This document shows, in pieces, positions 44,479 to 55,941 of a DNA stretch of 64,000 nucleotides. Both the position numbers and the translations under genes were made by a program. A model generated the notes under the pieces. It worked only from the letters and a program-made list of their open reading frames with translations, was not told the origin of the DNA and made no database searches. Position 1 is the stretch's first letter. Each line of letters opens with the position of its first letter. The stretch comes from Paraspadella gotoi (Eukaryota; Chaetognatha): NCBI GenBank assembly GCA_051294375.1, contig CM119266.1, positions 5,188,564 through 5,252,563 of the forward strand, in the 5' to 3' direction.

Positions 44479-46763
44479 GTTTGATAAAGTAGCGAATATA
44501 ATGAAAAAGCTCAGCTAACACGGGGATGAAACAATCACCTTCAGGAAAAAAAAAAAAAAAAAAAGCTCCTCTCCCACCCTAACTCCTAAACCAAACCTCC
44601 CGTTCAACTCTCGTGCCTCTTCCCCTAACCCTAACCCGGCCTGGGCCTCCCGTACATCTCCGTGCCTCAACCCTAACCTAACCAGCCTTTTGATGCATCA
44701 AACCACGGGCCCCTCCCCAACCCTAACCCTAAACCAAGCCTTCCGTTCAACTCTGTGCGTACTTCCCTAACCCTAACCCAGGACGGGGCCATCCCGATAC
44801 ATCTCCGTCGCCTCAACCCTAACCGCTAACCGCCTTTGATGCATCAACCACGGGCCCCTCCCCCAACCCTAACCCTAAACTAAAGCCTCCCGTTCACCAT
44901 GCCTCTCCCTAACCAGGCCCAGCCTCCCGTACACTCCGTGCCTCAACCCTAACCCTAACTGCCTTCGATGCTCAAACCATGGGTCCCTCCTGCACACCCC
45001 TAACCCAAAGGCTCCTGTTCAAACTCCATGCCTCTCCCCTAACCCTAAACCAGGCCGCGCCTCCCGTACATCTCCGTACCTCAACCCTACCCTAATTCCT
45101 TCCGATATATAACCACGGGCCTCTCCCAACCCTAACCCTAAACCGCGGCCAGCGCCTCCCGTACAAATTCTCCGTACCTCAAACCCTAACCCTTAATTGC
45201 CTTCGATATATAAACCCACGGGCCTTCTCTCCACAACCCTAACCCTAAACCGGGCCCAGGGCTCCCGCTTACATCTCCGTGAACTAACCCTAATCCCTAA
45301 TGTCCCTCGCCAGTACCTTCCCTGAGCCTAACCCTAACGCGGCCTCTTGGTATCAAACAACAACCCTCCCTACCCTATCCCTAAAATTGGAACATTAATA
45401 ATAATTAAAAATAAACTTAACTTAACTAACCCTAACCTAAACTACTTCAACCCTCAACCCTAAACTTACTCAACCCTAACCCTTAAACTACTACCAACTC
45501 AACCCTAACCCTAAACCAACTCAACCCTAACCCTAACCCTAATCTGAGTTTAGTTTAGGCCAAAATCGCCATAACTAGAACGCTAGATGTAGCTTCAATG
45601 CAAAATCGCCAAATCGCGACTTAGCCATGACGACCTCGCCACTTTTGGCGATTTAAAAGCTGTGAACTAACATTCTAGCATTCTTAGAGTTATGTCGATT
45701 TCGCCTAAACTAAACTCAGATTAGGGTTAGGGTTAAGGGTTGAGTTGCGTAGTAGTTAGGCAGTTCAGGTTGAGTAGTTTAGGTTTAGGGTTGAGTAGTT
45801 TAGGGTAGGGCTGGAGTTAAGTTAAGTTTATTTAGGCTTATTATAGATGTCAATGTTAGGGATTAGGGGTAGGGAGGGTGTTGTTGAGACCAAGAGGCCC
45901 GCGGTTAGGGTTAGGCTTAGGAAGGTACTGGCGCAGGACATTAGGATTAGGGTTGAGGCACGGAATGTACGGGAGGCCTGGGCACCGGTTTAGGGTTAGG
46001 GTTGGGAGAGAGGCCCGTGGGGTTATTATCGAAGGCAATTAGGTTAGCGTTGAGGTACGGAAGATGTACGGAGGCCTGGGCCCGGATTTTAGGTTAGGGT
46101 TTGGGAGAGAGCCCAGTGGGTTATAATATCGAAGGCAATTAGGGTTAGGGTTGAGGTACGGAGATGTGGGGGGACGGGAGGCCCGGGCCTGGTTTAGGGT
46201 TAGGCGAGAGAGGCATGGATGGAGTTGAACAGGAGGCTTGGTTTAGGGTAGGGTTGCGGGAGGGACCCAATTCGGTTGTATGCATCGAAAGGCGGTTAGG
46301 GTAGGCGGTTGAGGCACGGAGATGTACGGGAGGTGGGCCTGGGTTCAGGGGAGAAGGCATGGAGTTGAACGGAGGCTTAGGTTTAGGGGTTTAGGGTTGG
46401 GGAGGGGCCCGTGGGATGCATCGAGCGAGTTAGGGGTTAGGGTTGAGGCACGGAGATGTACGGGAGGGCCCGGCCCTGTTTAACAGGTTAGGTTAGGGAG
46501 CAGGCACAGAGTTGAACGGAAGGCTTTGGTTTAGGTTAGGGTTGGGGAGGGCCCAGTGGTTGATGCATCAAAGTCGGTTAGGTTTAGGGTTGAAGGCATG
46601 GAGATGTACTGGGAGGCCAGGCCCTGTCGTTAGGCGTTAGGGGAGAGGCACAGAGGTGAACGGGGGTTTGGTTTAGGCGTAGGGTGCGGAGAGCGAGCAC
46701 TGAAGGTGATTTTCATCCCCGTGTAGCTGCCGCTTTTCATTATATCGGCTACTTTTATCAAAA
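44479..46763. mobile_element. 2.3-kb palindrome with CCCTAA (left) and TTAGGG (right) units
   Basis: The outer ends match in inverted orientation: TTTGATAAAGTAGCGAATAT on the left pairs with the reverse complement of ATATCGGCTACTTTTATCAA on the right, then ACACGGGGATGAAA and ATCACCTTCA. Each arm has several units of about 150 bp with telomere-like pairs (AACCCTAACCCTAAAC), GCCTCCCGTACATCTCCG and GATGCATCAA. The inner arms meet around 45540-45720 (AATCTGAGTTTAGTTTAGGC) with a central spacer of GGCGAT/TCGCCA words. No coding part. A foldback-type element or an inserted subtelomere-like satellite. Confidence 0.85.
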
Positions 46764-48019
46764 CTGCGAGTCGCCAGTGGGGGACTGGCGACATCGCCAA
46801 AGGCCCTGGCGATATCGCCATGGCAAGTCGCCAACCAAACTAGAACTAAGCTCATCTCTCGCGTTATTCTACTTGCTTATCATTCAAATTTTAAAAGTGT
46901 CACACTCAACTTCTCCCAAAGTCTTACAAACCACTTCACACTTGAGTCAAACATATGCCATCGTTCACGTGCTACAACACCACAAAGATCACAAATACCA
47001 TCACCTCTTCCTACATAGGCATAATCAATGTATGCTGTCCAGGAAATTTAAGTTAAACCTGCGCCAAATCAGCAAGATCTTAAACATTTAAGAAGGAATC
47101 AGAGCTCACATAATTGCTCCCCAAATGCCCTCCACTCATTAGCTTAAAACTAATTCAAAGTACTCTTCCAATTTCTCTTTCATAATGTCTTACACTCTTA
47201 AATTAAACTCTCAATTGAGGAATAAGTTTCCGCAAAAATGACATTTTTCACTCAACCTTCCCTATTGGCTCCTGTGTTACCTCTTAAAATGAAGTCAGGA
47301 TGATATCATTTGGAACAATATTTTCAACATGCTCGCCTCACTCTTACATATGGATATTCCAAAAATCCTTTTCCTCTGAGAGCGTGGAGTCTCATTCATT
47401 GGAATGCTATTTCAAAAATTTTACCAACAGTCTCAATCCTCGCTTCTACTATATTACTAAACGACTTTAAAACTATTCATCTGAATCAGTCACATTGCAT
47501 ATTATAATAAATGGTATTCTACTCAACAGCAAATTACCCCGTTCAAATTTGAAAGCAAGCATGCACCAAGCCCTTACAGCCTCAGCATAAAACCCGACCA
47601 ATACCAATTGCGTAATCCCGCTACTTTTTGCTCCCTCAGGCTATCCAATCCATAAAAGCACAATGCTTTCCATCCAATAAGCTTCATCTGCTAAAACTCT
47701 AGCAAAAGATTCCTTAGGCATGCTTAACAACCTTTTAATCTACATCTATTTTTCTTGCTGCTTTAAACCTTATCTCTGATATCCATTAATTGCGCTCCAC
47801 CTATTAATAATAAGCAATCCCTCAGCCTCATCCTTAGCAATCTCTTTTTCTACCAATAAAACATCCAATTTTCTAACCTCAGTTTCTAAAGCATAATATC
47901 ACCCCACGAGGCGGTCAACAATCTGTTCTATACCAATAAATCAGAATACATAAATATATAGTAACCTTGCCTTCCTAGGTTGACACATGGCGAGTTTTCC
48001 AGAGATCTCTTCTTTTCCG
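46764..48019 (-). pseudogene. Degenerate mobile-element remnant, possibly non-LTR
   Basis: The start (46780-46835) has repeated TGGCGA/TCGCCA words as in the palindrome centre. On the minus strand, pieces of frame remain: near 47010-46880 GDGICDLCGVVARERWHMF, with Cys-x2-Cys and a following His as in the zinc knuckle after LINE reverse transcriptases; near 47880-47770 LETEVRKLDVLLVEKEIAKD. Many stops. Family assignment is weak. Confidence 0.3.
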
Positions 48020-48044
48020 NNNNNNNNNNNNNNNNNNNNNNNNN
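48020..48044. other. Assembly gap, 25 N
   Basis: Placeholder-length gap. Confidence 1.
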
Positions 48045-48557
48045 GGCATTTAAAAAAAAAGATTTAATTGAAAAATTTATTTGCATTAAAAAATGATTTT
48101 ATTTTTAAAAAATGATTAGATTTTGAAAAGGAAAAAAAATATATTCGTTTGAAAAAATGATTCGAATCGAGAAATTGGAAAAAACAAAATTTGCCAAAGA
48201 GAAAAATTAAAAAAAAAAAAAACGCGCAAAAGTTTGTTTCGTTTTCGTTGAGTTGTAGTTTTTCTTTTTCTTTTTGTTTTTTTTTGTTTTCTTTTTTTTG
48301 TTTCTTTTTTACATCGGCTCTCACACGTGTGGACGCAACAAGTTTCAGAATAAGAATGATTTATTCTTCAACAACGTTTAAACAATAACAGTCAAAATGC
48401 TCAGATGCTAAGTCTATTACAATGGTAATTACAAAGGTCAACGTTGACCATAAAGGTCAACGTTTTGACCATAAATAAGTTGGGGAATTGAGCGAGGTAA
48501 GTTTGGTAAGGTAATGTGCGTTTGACCGAGGTTGCGTGTTCTTGATGTTCTTCCACA
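48045..48557. other. AT-rich stretch with A/T homopolymers
   Basis: Unequal A- and T-rich halves around 48230. No gene recognised. Confidence 0.5.
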
Positions 48558-49141
48558 ATGTCACTAACACATAACAATAATTACTGTCTCTTCACCCTTT
48601 TATTAAATAACCAAGCAAAGTTGGTTAAGCAAACTTTTACCAAGCAATACGAACTTTACAAGAATAAAAAGCGTGGCAACGATTTTCCATCACACTATAA
48701 TTGTTGTTTCTTTATTGATTATAATGTATCTATTTTTTTACTTTGATCTCATTTGTATTTTTATCAGAATGTCGCCCATTTTCTTTGGCCAATGCGAGGG
48801 TACGTGTAAAATCATCATGGAGGCCCAAATATGTAATCGAAAATATCTTAAAAGAATCTGATAACCCTTGGATCAGTGGTTATTCAAGATTACCTTTTTT
48901 AAATGAGGTAAGATAACAAATAAGAAGGATTACTGCCACGTGGGATGCCCTGTTAGTGATGCATCTTATAAGTACGTATGTTTTCCGTTTCTTCCTCGTC
49001 TTATTGGCTAAGTAGGTTAAATTACACGTGATGAGAAACTCAATAACGGTTAATTCAAAATCATTTTTACTTACCCCCTGAAAATTTTTTTCTCCCAATT
49101 TTCCCAATTTTTTTTTTTTTAATTTTTAGTCGGATCTGCTT
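48558..49141 (+). repeat. 570-bp duplicated segment, copy 2
   Basis: See the copy at 42813-43385. Here the hairpin element that follows is intact. Confidence 0.9.
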
Positions 49142-49510
49142 ATCAGCAGATCTCAACTCTATAATTCACTTTGTCGGTCCGTCGGTCCGCCCCCTAAATC
49201 TTGTCGGGCATTCACTTATATTATATCAGAACATCAAATTATGATATATTATGCAAAAAAAAACGAGGTCCGTCTGTCCATCCGTCCGTCCATCCGTCTG
49301 TCCGTCCCACCTTAGCAAGTGGAAATGAGTTTAAATGGAAAAAACCAAAAAAATTATTTCACTATTTGAACGCCAATTATTTATTCATTAGTGGATGGAC
49401 CAATTGACTTGAATTTTTTTATGTGTGTAGGAAAGTGTGTGATTAAGCTTAAAATCAAGTTTCGATGGAATCGTCTGGGTGAAAATGAGTTTAAATGGAA
49501 AAAGCAAAAA
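49129..49510 (-). mobile_element. Hairpin-element copy with intact hairpin
   Basis: Hairpin 49129-49156, CTTTGTCGGTCCGTCGGTCC, (GTCC)n at 49268-49310, then a shortened join to the AAATGAGTTTAAATGG blocks. Confidence 0.8.
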
Positions 49511-49746
49511 ACCAGTTTCACTAATTAATAATGCTTCTTTTTCTTTTTAAATTAAATGTAAATGCAAGATTAATCAAATAATTAATAAGTTAATTAATCA
49601 ATTAGTCAATTAATAAATAATTAATTAATCGGTCAATTAATTATTAAATCAATCAATTTATTTATCTATTAATTAATTATTCAATCAATCAATTCATTTA
49701 TAAATTAATTAAATATTTAATCAATCAATCAATCAATCAATCAATC

Positions 49747-49830
49747 AAGTCAATTGGTATCGGCACTATTGTCGTCGTCGCCATCATCGTTGTCGTTGCT
49801 TTTGTCATGGTCAGTAACAAAAAGACCTAA
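49747..49830 (+). CDS. Orphan transmembrane exon
   Basis: Reads SIGIGTIVVVAIIVVVAFVM, VSNKKT, stop: about 20 hydrophobic residues, then a short basic tail, as at the end of a type I membrane protein. Preceded by (AATC)n and CAAG, a poor acceptor. No other exon of such a gene was found. A chance frame in GTC/ATC-rich sequence is the alternative. It lies just outside the duplicated block. Confidence 0.3.
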   Translation, partial: KSIGIGTIVVVAIIVVVAFVMVSNKKT

Positions 49831-50075
49831 AAACAAACATTTCGGATCAAATTAATTAATTTAATAATTAAATTATTATTTTAGATTATATAGTTTGTAT
49901 TAATTAATTAATTAATTACCGCTAATGATCGTGGGCAGATCCGACATTAATTGCACAAACTTGTTTAAATCAAAACTCTTTAAAATTATTTCTTTTTTAA
50001 TCATAACTCTTCAAAATCATTTCCTAAAATCATAACTCTTCAAAACTGCATCCAAAATATAATTTTTTTTTTCAG

Positions 50076-50246
50076 CGCATCTACCTGCTAATTCCGAATC
50101 CAAAGAAAGTTTGTAAGCTTTCATTCACGATTTCAAAGGATATGTCCTTCTATTATTACAGTCCGAAAAATATCTGGGTGACGGCCTATTATCCAAACAA
50201 AAGCGGAACATATTCTCTCATCGATACCAAGTACGGCTGGGGATAA
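50076..50246 (+). CDS. Orphan Tyr-rich terminal exon, copy 1
   Basis: Follows a strong acceptor (TTTTTTTTTTCAG). In phase 0 it reads RIYLLIPNPKKVCKLSFTIS, KDMSFYYYSPKNIWVTAYYP, NKSGTYSLIDTKYGWG, stop: 56 codons, protein-like, one Cys. In phase 1, as the signal-peptide exon at 39012 would give, it reads AHLPANSESKESL and stops. The following bases are hairpin-element sequence. I recognise no family. Confidence 0.45.
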   Translation, partial: RIYLLIPNPKKVCKLSFTISKDMSFYYYSPKNIWVTAYYPNKSGTYSLIDTKYGWG

Positions 50247-50475
50247 TTTCTTAACGGCATTGCAAATTTCAAATCGCCTCTTAAAATTTGAACTCATGAT
50301 TGGATATTTGGATTAAGTTGAAATTGTGGAATTGGGTAGGGAAGTATGCTATTGAGCTGGAAATCAAGTTCCGATGGAATCATAGTAGAAATGATTTTAT
50401 TAGAAAAAACAAAAATGATATTTAACTATGTGGTGCTAAGTGGGCTGAAGATGACTATCAGCAACTTTAACACCT

Positions 50476-50575
50476 CTAGCAGCCATGGAACGGGTCCTGG
50501 GCTTGGAACCAGGCTTGAAGGTTTTCCATGCCCCCAAGGAGGCTTTGGGCCATCCACATAAGAGCGTAGTGAAAG
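50476..50575 (-). mobile_element. SINE family 2 body fragment
   Basis: On the minus strand CCTTGGGGGCATGGAAAACC then CAAGCCTGGTTCCAAGCCC, matching 40630-40670; the tRNA-like head is missing. Confidence 0.7.
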
Positions 50576-50735
50576 TTACATACAGAAATTCTAAAAGTCA
50601 ATTATGAACAACATACCATTAGTGAATATTAATTTGTAAAAAAAATAATTTTATGTTTTTTAATTTTCGCAGTAGCCTATATTTATTTATAGTACTATCC
50701 TTAGTGGTAATAACCTTTCTTTTTCGTTGTTATAT

Positions 50736-50872
50736 GTATTTGGGCAAAATGATTTTTGTTTCACAACGAATTTTTTTATTCATAGAAAACGTACATGTTT
50801 CGGCTTTGGATGCAAGCCTTCTTCCAGCGTCAATGATTTGTGAAAATTTGTACAGTTTTTGTGTTGAAAGAA

Positions 50873-50910
<38 letters not shown>

Positions 50911-51948
50911 AGAGATAGGGCAAAAGTTTCCAACACAGAGTTGAGAAAAAAAGAATAGTGGTCAAGTGGTGAGGACAGGTTAAGAATGAGGACAGATAGA
51001 GATTTTAGTTTTGAATAAGAAATGAAATGGTCAGAGTGAGAGAGATTGAGAGAGAGAGAGAGGGAGGAGAGGAGAGCAGGAGAGAGAAAAAATATTTACA
51101 TTTCAAATACAACAAATAAAGTTTTTAAACGTTATTAACAATTAACTATTTAATAAATAAATAAGTGAAGGTGAAATGAAATGTGAAAGTGAGAAGATAC
51201 ATTTAGTGTAAAGAATTTTAATAAAGTTAGAAATTAAGAATAAGAAAGAGCTCAAAAGTGAGCTGGCCCCCCCTTGGTTTGGACAAATGAGAGGCTCGGG
51301 CGATGGGCTGGGTCATTGGCGTGTCATTGGTTGAGAGGACAATTGAACCGAATATGTTATTGTCGGCTAGGGAGAGGAGGCTCCTTGCGGAAACATTCCA
51401 AGTGCTACTCGAATGTTCTTTGGCTGATACGCTGCCAGCTGCCCTCTTTCTCGCCTGCTGACGAGGTGGGCGGTTTGTCAGTTCTTGCCACTTTTGTTGA
51501 CAGGAGTGCTGGACTCCTCCCCCTCCTCCTGGAGCCGTCGTTTTGGGTCGACGCTGCGCTCCACAGAGAGAGGGATTGAGTTTGCTTACAGTCGAGGGGA
51601 GAGGCATCGCCTGCCCATTGCTGCGTAAGGGTCTCCGCCTGTCACGTTGAGTAGTAGCAACAGGGAATCATTGTGTGGGACGTGGTTGGATGCGTGGCTC
51701 CACCACGCTTTTTATAAGCGAATCATAGCTAGAGGGAGGTCGAATCGTCCTCCATCACGGTCAAAGAGGGCTCGAGGCTTTGATGAAATTAGCCTCTCTA
51801 ATAACCTCTTGAGAACCAGTTCGGGTCATGGGACAGCACGGAGGACAGTCTGACTCTCTAAATCCAAAGCGAAACATGTACGTTTTTCTATTGATAAAAA
51901 TAAAATTCGTTGTGAAACAAAAATCATTTTGCCCAAGTTACTATCTTT
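50736..51948. mobile_element. 1.2-kb foldback element with about 80-bp inverted ends, copy 1
   Basis: Left end GGGCAAAATGATTTTTGTTT, ...AACGTACATGTTTCGGCTTT; right end is its reverse complement (CCAAAGCGAAACATGTACG..., ATCATTTTGCCC). The interior has a (GA)n tract (50878-50915) and a GC-rich part (51.25-51.85 kb) with no certain protein. The copy at 54743-55941 has the same layout. Confidence 0.75.
50785..50835 (-). ncRNA. Hammerhead-like core, one-base insertion (copy 1)
   Basis: Minus strand CTGGAAGA, GGCTT stem, AAGCC, GAAACATGTA. Against the copy at 54794 there is one extra G in the CTGANGA box, so this version should be inactive if the base is real. Confidence 0.3.
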
Positions 51949-52750
51949 ATTAAAATGAAAAATTTTCAAAAGAAGCTTTTCTTAATTTTGATTGCAGATT
52001 TGAATTCTCTCAAAAGTTTTATAAAAGAAAATATAAATCATTTTTAAAAATTTTCATTAAGTGAGTTAAAAATTAAAAAAACTTTATTTAATATATAAAA
52101 ATTAATTTTCAGCTTAAAATATAGTTTTTTCTAATTTTTGACCACTTAATGAAGAATTTTAAAAAAGAGTTATATTTCTTTTTATTAACTTGTTATGACG
52201 AATCCAAATCTGCAAAAAATCTTAGAAAAAAAGTTTTAAAATTTAAACATTTATTATTAGTACTAGTATAAATATGGCCTACTGCGTAAATTGTAAAAAT
52301 TATTAAAAGTTTTTTATTACATAAATGTTCATAGTATAATGTTGTTCGTTCCTCAATTTTAGAATTTTAATTAAAGTTAAATTTAGAAATTTTACTACGC
52401 CTTAAATCCACATGATTCCCAAACCCATGCGTATAGGCTGGGTGAACTTTAGGCGATGCCCGACTACAACTATTTAATTTGATTTTGTTTACTCTTTTAT
52501 ATGAAAAACTTCATACTATGATTAAAACAATTTACAAAACCACTTCTACCAAAAACAAACACAAACAACATAAGAGCCATTACCAAAACTATGACCAGAG
52601 CGACTTCCACAGCATATAAAAACCACCATAATGGTCCAAAACCGAATGAATGAACAAAAAAATGATAAAAATAAAAAGTTCACGAATATGAAACAAAACA
52701 TAGAACAAAAATTAATCAATAATAGAAACAAAATGAACAAATTTAATAAG

Positions 52751-52850
52751 AGTTTGAGCAAGCAGTGCCATATCTGCCTACAAGCTTGAGCAAGCAGTGC
52801 CGTATCTGCTCCTACAAGTTTGTGCAAGCAGTGTCGTATCTGCCTACAAT
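52751..52850. repeat. Three tandem GAGCAAGCAGTGCCATATCT units
   Basis: About 33-bp period, ending 80 bp before the terminal hairpin of the next element copy. Repeated at 57790-57885. Confidence 0.85.
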
Positions 52851-52928
52851 GATTAAGCTGTTAGAAGCTAATCAGGTTAACGAGTCGTAGTACATTTTAC
52901 AATATTAAGATCTTATGTATCATTTTTA

Positions 52929-53190
52929 GTCGGATCTGCATATCAGCAGATTCCGACTCTATTATTTACTTTGTCGGTCCGTCGTCCCTAAATCTTGTCG
53001 GTAAATCATTTTTATCACATCGGAAACATCATATTATGCTAAATTAGCAAAAAAACGATGTCTGTCCGTCTGTCTAAAGTCCGTCCCACCTTTTCATTAA
53101 ACTCCAATTACTCGTGATCGGATGGATGGAATTAGAATGAAATTTTGTATGTGGTTAGGGAAAGTGTAAGATTAAGCTGAATATGACGCA
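52929..53190 (-). mobile_element. Hairpin-element copy
   Basis: Hairpin 52929-52957, shortened GTCGGTCCGTCG part, CTGTCCGTCTGTC in place of a long (GTCC)n, then one conserved block. Confidence 0.8.
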
Positions 53191-53478
53191 GAGAAGTCAC
53201 GCGTAATTTGTTTTTTCCCAAACCCCCCCCCAAACTTATGATCATTTTTACTCACTGGTCGCCATATTGATTCATAATCTTTTAGCTATAGTTGTTGTTT
53301 GGTACCGGAGACCTGATACTATCTCCGAGAGTGTCAACCGCTCACAAGAAGGGCAATAGGGTCAGGAAAGAAGAGAAATCTGACAAAATCCAGAAAAAGC
53401 TGTACAAAAAATTGCTATAGTAGCGTTTATGTTAGGCGGAAATTTTGCTTTAAAAAAAAAATTCACATTTTTCTATAG

Positions 53479-53829
53479 AGATTTCGTTCTGGAATCTGAC
53501 TGCCCCAATTTACAAACGAGCCTGCAGAAATTCCGGTAGAAGAAACAGTTGTAAAAACACGCCGATTCCGACAGCTTTGTCATCTTCAAGAGCTTCGTTC
53601 CGTTCTTTTGTGGCATTTGATCATAAGATTTTACTATCAAAACAAGCTAGGGAAAATAGGACTACTCATCTCCGGAGGATTTCCATTCCTTATTGTTTAC
53701 TAAGGAAATGAAATGGGAAATTTCACTTTTTTAAAATTACAAACGGGATTAGGGTATGTTAGCATTATAAGTGGTTACTTCGAATTATGGATTCAAAAGC
53801 CTTGTGTCCTAGAGCTCGTTCTATTTTTA
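53479..53829 (-). repeat. Repeat family 4, copy 1
   Basis: The same sequence in the other orientation is at 63665-64000, and a diverged relative is at about 59285-59560 (GCTGTCGGAATCGG, CCTCCGGAGATGAGTAG). In two copies it directly abuts the hairpin-element end through AGAACGAGCTC. Confidence 0.75.
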
Positions 53830-53934
53830 GTTCGATCTGCTTTTCACGCAGATCCCGACTCTATAACTCACTTTGTCGGTCCGTCGGTCCGCCCCCTCAA
53901 TATTGTCGGGCACCACTTATAATCTCTCTCTTTT
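53830..53934 (-). mobile_element. Hairpin-element start, cut by the N run
   Basis: Hairpin 53830-53858 with one change, then CTTTGTCGGTCCGTCGGTCC and CTCAATATTGTCGGGCACC until the gap. Confidence 0.8.
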
Positions 53935-53959
53935 NNNNNNNNNNNNNNNNNNNNNNNNN
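53935..53959. other. Assembly gap, 25 N, at the join of the two large blocks
   Basis: Copy 2 of the large block begins at the first base after the gap. Confidence 1.
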
Positions 53960-54085
53960 AATTGCACAAACTTGTTTAAATCAAAACTCTTTAAAATTAT
54001 TTCTTTTTTAATCATAACTCTTCAAAATCATTTCCTAAAATCATAACTCTTCAAAACTGCATCCAAAATATAATTTTTTTTTCAG

Positions 54086-54257
54086 CGCATCTACCTGCTA
54101 ATTCCGAATCCAAAGAAAGTTTGTAAGCTTTCATTCACGATTTCAAAGGATATGTCCTTCTTATTATTACAGTCCGAAAAATATCTGGGTGACGGCCTAT
54201 TATCCAAACAAAGCGGAACATATTTCTCTCATCGATACCAAGTACGGCTGGGGATAA
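54086..54257 (+). pseudogene. Orphan Tyr-rich terminal exon, copy 2, frame-broken
   Basis: Same exon as at 50076, but with an added T after TCCTTC, one A lost in ACAAAAGC and one T added in ATATTCTC. The phase 0 frame is broken after DMSF. All changes are in short homopolymers. Confidence 0.6.
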
Positions 54258-54742
54258 TTCTTAACGGCATTGCAAATTTCAAATCGCCTCTTAAAATTTG
54301 AACTCATGATTGGATATTTGATTAAGTTGAAATTGTGGAATTGGGTAGGGAAGTATGCTATTGAGCTGGAAATCAAGTTCCGATGGAATCATAGTAGAAA
54401 TGATTTTATTAGAAAAAAACAAAATGATATTTAACTATGTGGTGCTAAGTGGGCTGAAGATGACTATCAGCAACTTTAACACCTCTAGCAGCCATGGAAC
54501 GGGTCCTGGGCTTGGAACAGGCTTGAAGGTTTTCCATGCCCCCAAGGAGGCTTTGGGCCATCCACATAAGAGCGTAGTGAAAAGTTACATACAGAAATTC
54601 TATAAAGTCAATTATGAACAACATACCATTAGTGAATATTAATTTGTAAAAAAAATAATTTATGTTTTTTAATTTCGCAGTAGCCATATTTATTTATAGT
54701 ACTATCCTTAGTAATAAAACCTTTCTTTTTTCGTTGTTATAT

Positions 54743-55941
54743 GTATTTGGGCAAAATGATTTTTGTTTCACAATGAATTTTTTTTTATTCATAGAAAACG
54801 TACATGTTTCGGCTTTGGATGCAAGCCTTCTTCAGCGTCCAATGATTTGTTGAAAATTTGTACAGTTTTTGTGTTGAAAGAAGGGAGAGAGAGAGAAAAA
54901 GAGAGAGAGAGAGAGAGGAGAAGATAGGGCAAAGTTTCCAACACAGAGTTGAAGAAAAGAAAGAATAGTGGTCAAGTGGTGAGGACAGGTTAAGAATGAG
55001 GACAGATAGAGATTTTAGTTTTGAATAAGAAATGAAATGGTCAGAGTGAGAGAGATTGAGAGAGAGAGAGAGAGGGAGAGAGAGAGACAGGGAGAGAGAA
55101 ATAATATTTACATTTCAAATGTACAACAAATAAAGTTTTTAAACCGTTATTAACAATTAACTATTTAATAAATAAATAAGTGAAGGTGAAAATGAAATGT
55201 GAAAGTGAGAAGATACATTTAGTGTAAAGAATTGTTAATAAAGTTAGAAATTAAGAATAAGAAAGAGCTCAAAAGTGAGCTGGCCCCCCCTTGGTTTGGA
55301 CAAATGAGAGGCTCGGGCGATGGGCTGGTCATTGGGTGTCATTGGTTGAGAGGACAATTGAACCGAATATGTTATTGTCGGGCTAGGGAGGGAGGCTTCC
55401 TTGCGGAAACATTCCAAGTGCTACTCGAATGTCTCTTTGGCCTGATACGCCTGCCAGCTGCCCTCTTCTCCGCCTGCTGACGAGGTGGGCGGTTGTCAGT
55501 TCTTGCCACTTTTGTGACAGGATGCTGGACTCCTCCCCCTCCTCCTGGAGCCGTCGTTTTGGGTCGACGCTCGCTCCCCAGAGAGAGGGATTGAGTTGCT
55601 ACAGTCGAGGGAGAGGCATGCGCCTGCCCATTGCCTGCGTAAGGGTCTCCGCCTGTCACGTTGAGTAGCAACAGGGAATCATGTGTGCGGTGCGTGGTGG
55701 GCGGGGCCTCCACCAGCTTTTGATAAGCGAATCATAGCTATGGAGGGAGGTCGAATCGTCCTCCATCACGGTTCAAAGAGGGCTCGAGAGGCTTTGATGT
55801 AAATTGCCTCTCTAATACTCTTGAGAACCAGTCGGGTCATGGGACAGCCGAGACAAGTCTGACTCTCTAAATCCAAAGCCGAAACATGTACGTTTTCTAT
55901 GATAAAAATAAAATTCGTTGTGAAACAAAAATCATTTTGCC
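54743..55941. mobile_element. 1.2-kb foldback element, copy 2
   Basis: Layout as at 50736-51948. Interior (GA)n at 54885-54920, GC-rich part 55.27-55.86 kb. Confidence 0.75.
54794..54842 (-). ncRNA. Hammerhead-ribozyme-like motif (copy 2)
   Basis: Minus strand: CTGAAGA (fits CTGANGA), a bulged A, a perfect 5-bp stem GGCTT/AAGCC with a 7-base loop, GAAAC, AT, GTA (a permitted NUH site). Helix I pairs GGACG with CGUUU, including G-U pairs. Helix III would be only two pairs, as in minimal hammerheads of Penelope-type elements and retrozymes, which act as dimers (established knowledge). The extra A after the CTGANGA box is not standard. Confidence 0.4.

Larger units (their letters stand above)
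49944..53478 (+). repeat. Large near-identical block, copy 1 (copy 2 at 53960-58506)
   Basis: Begins ATTGCACAAACTTGTTTAAA. Contains the Tyr-rich orphan exon, a SINE body, a foldback unit with (GA)n, AT-rich sequence, a GAGCAAGCAGTG triplet and a hairpin-element copy. Differs from copy 2 by many one-base indels, and lacks the 1.0-kb hAT-like insertion at 56445. Confidence 0.93.

Noticed and set aside
44479-46763. Ancient head-to-head telomere fusion
   Set aside because: A fusion would read TTAGGG then CCCTAA; here the order is reversed and units include non-telomeric sequence.
51227-51607. 126-codon minus-strand frame in the foldback element (and its 55.4-kb counterpart)
   Set aside because: Not conserved between the two copies because of indels; Gly/Pro-rich composition without a domain.
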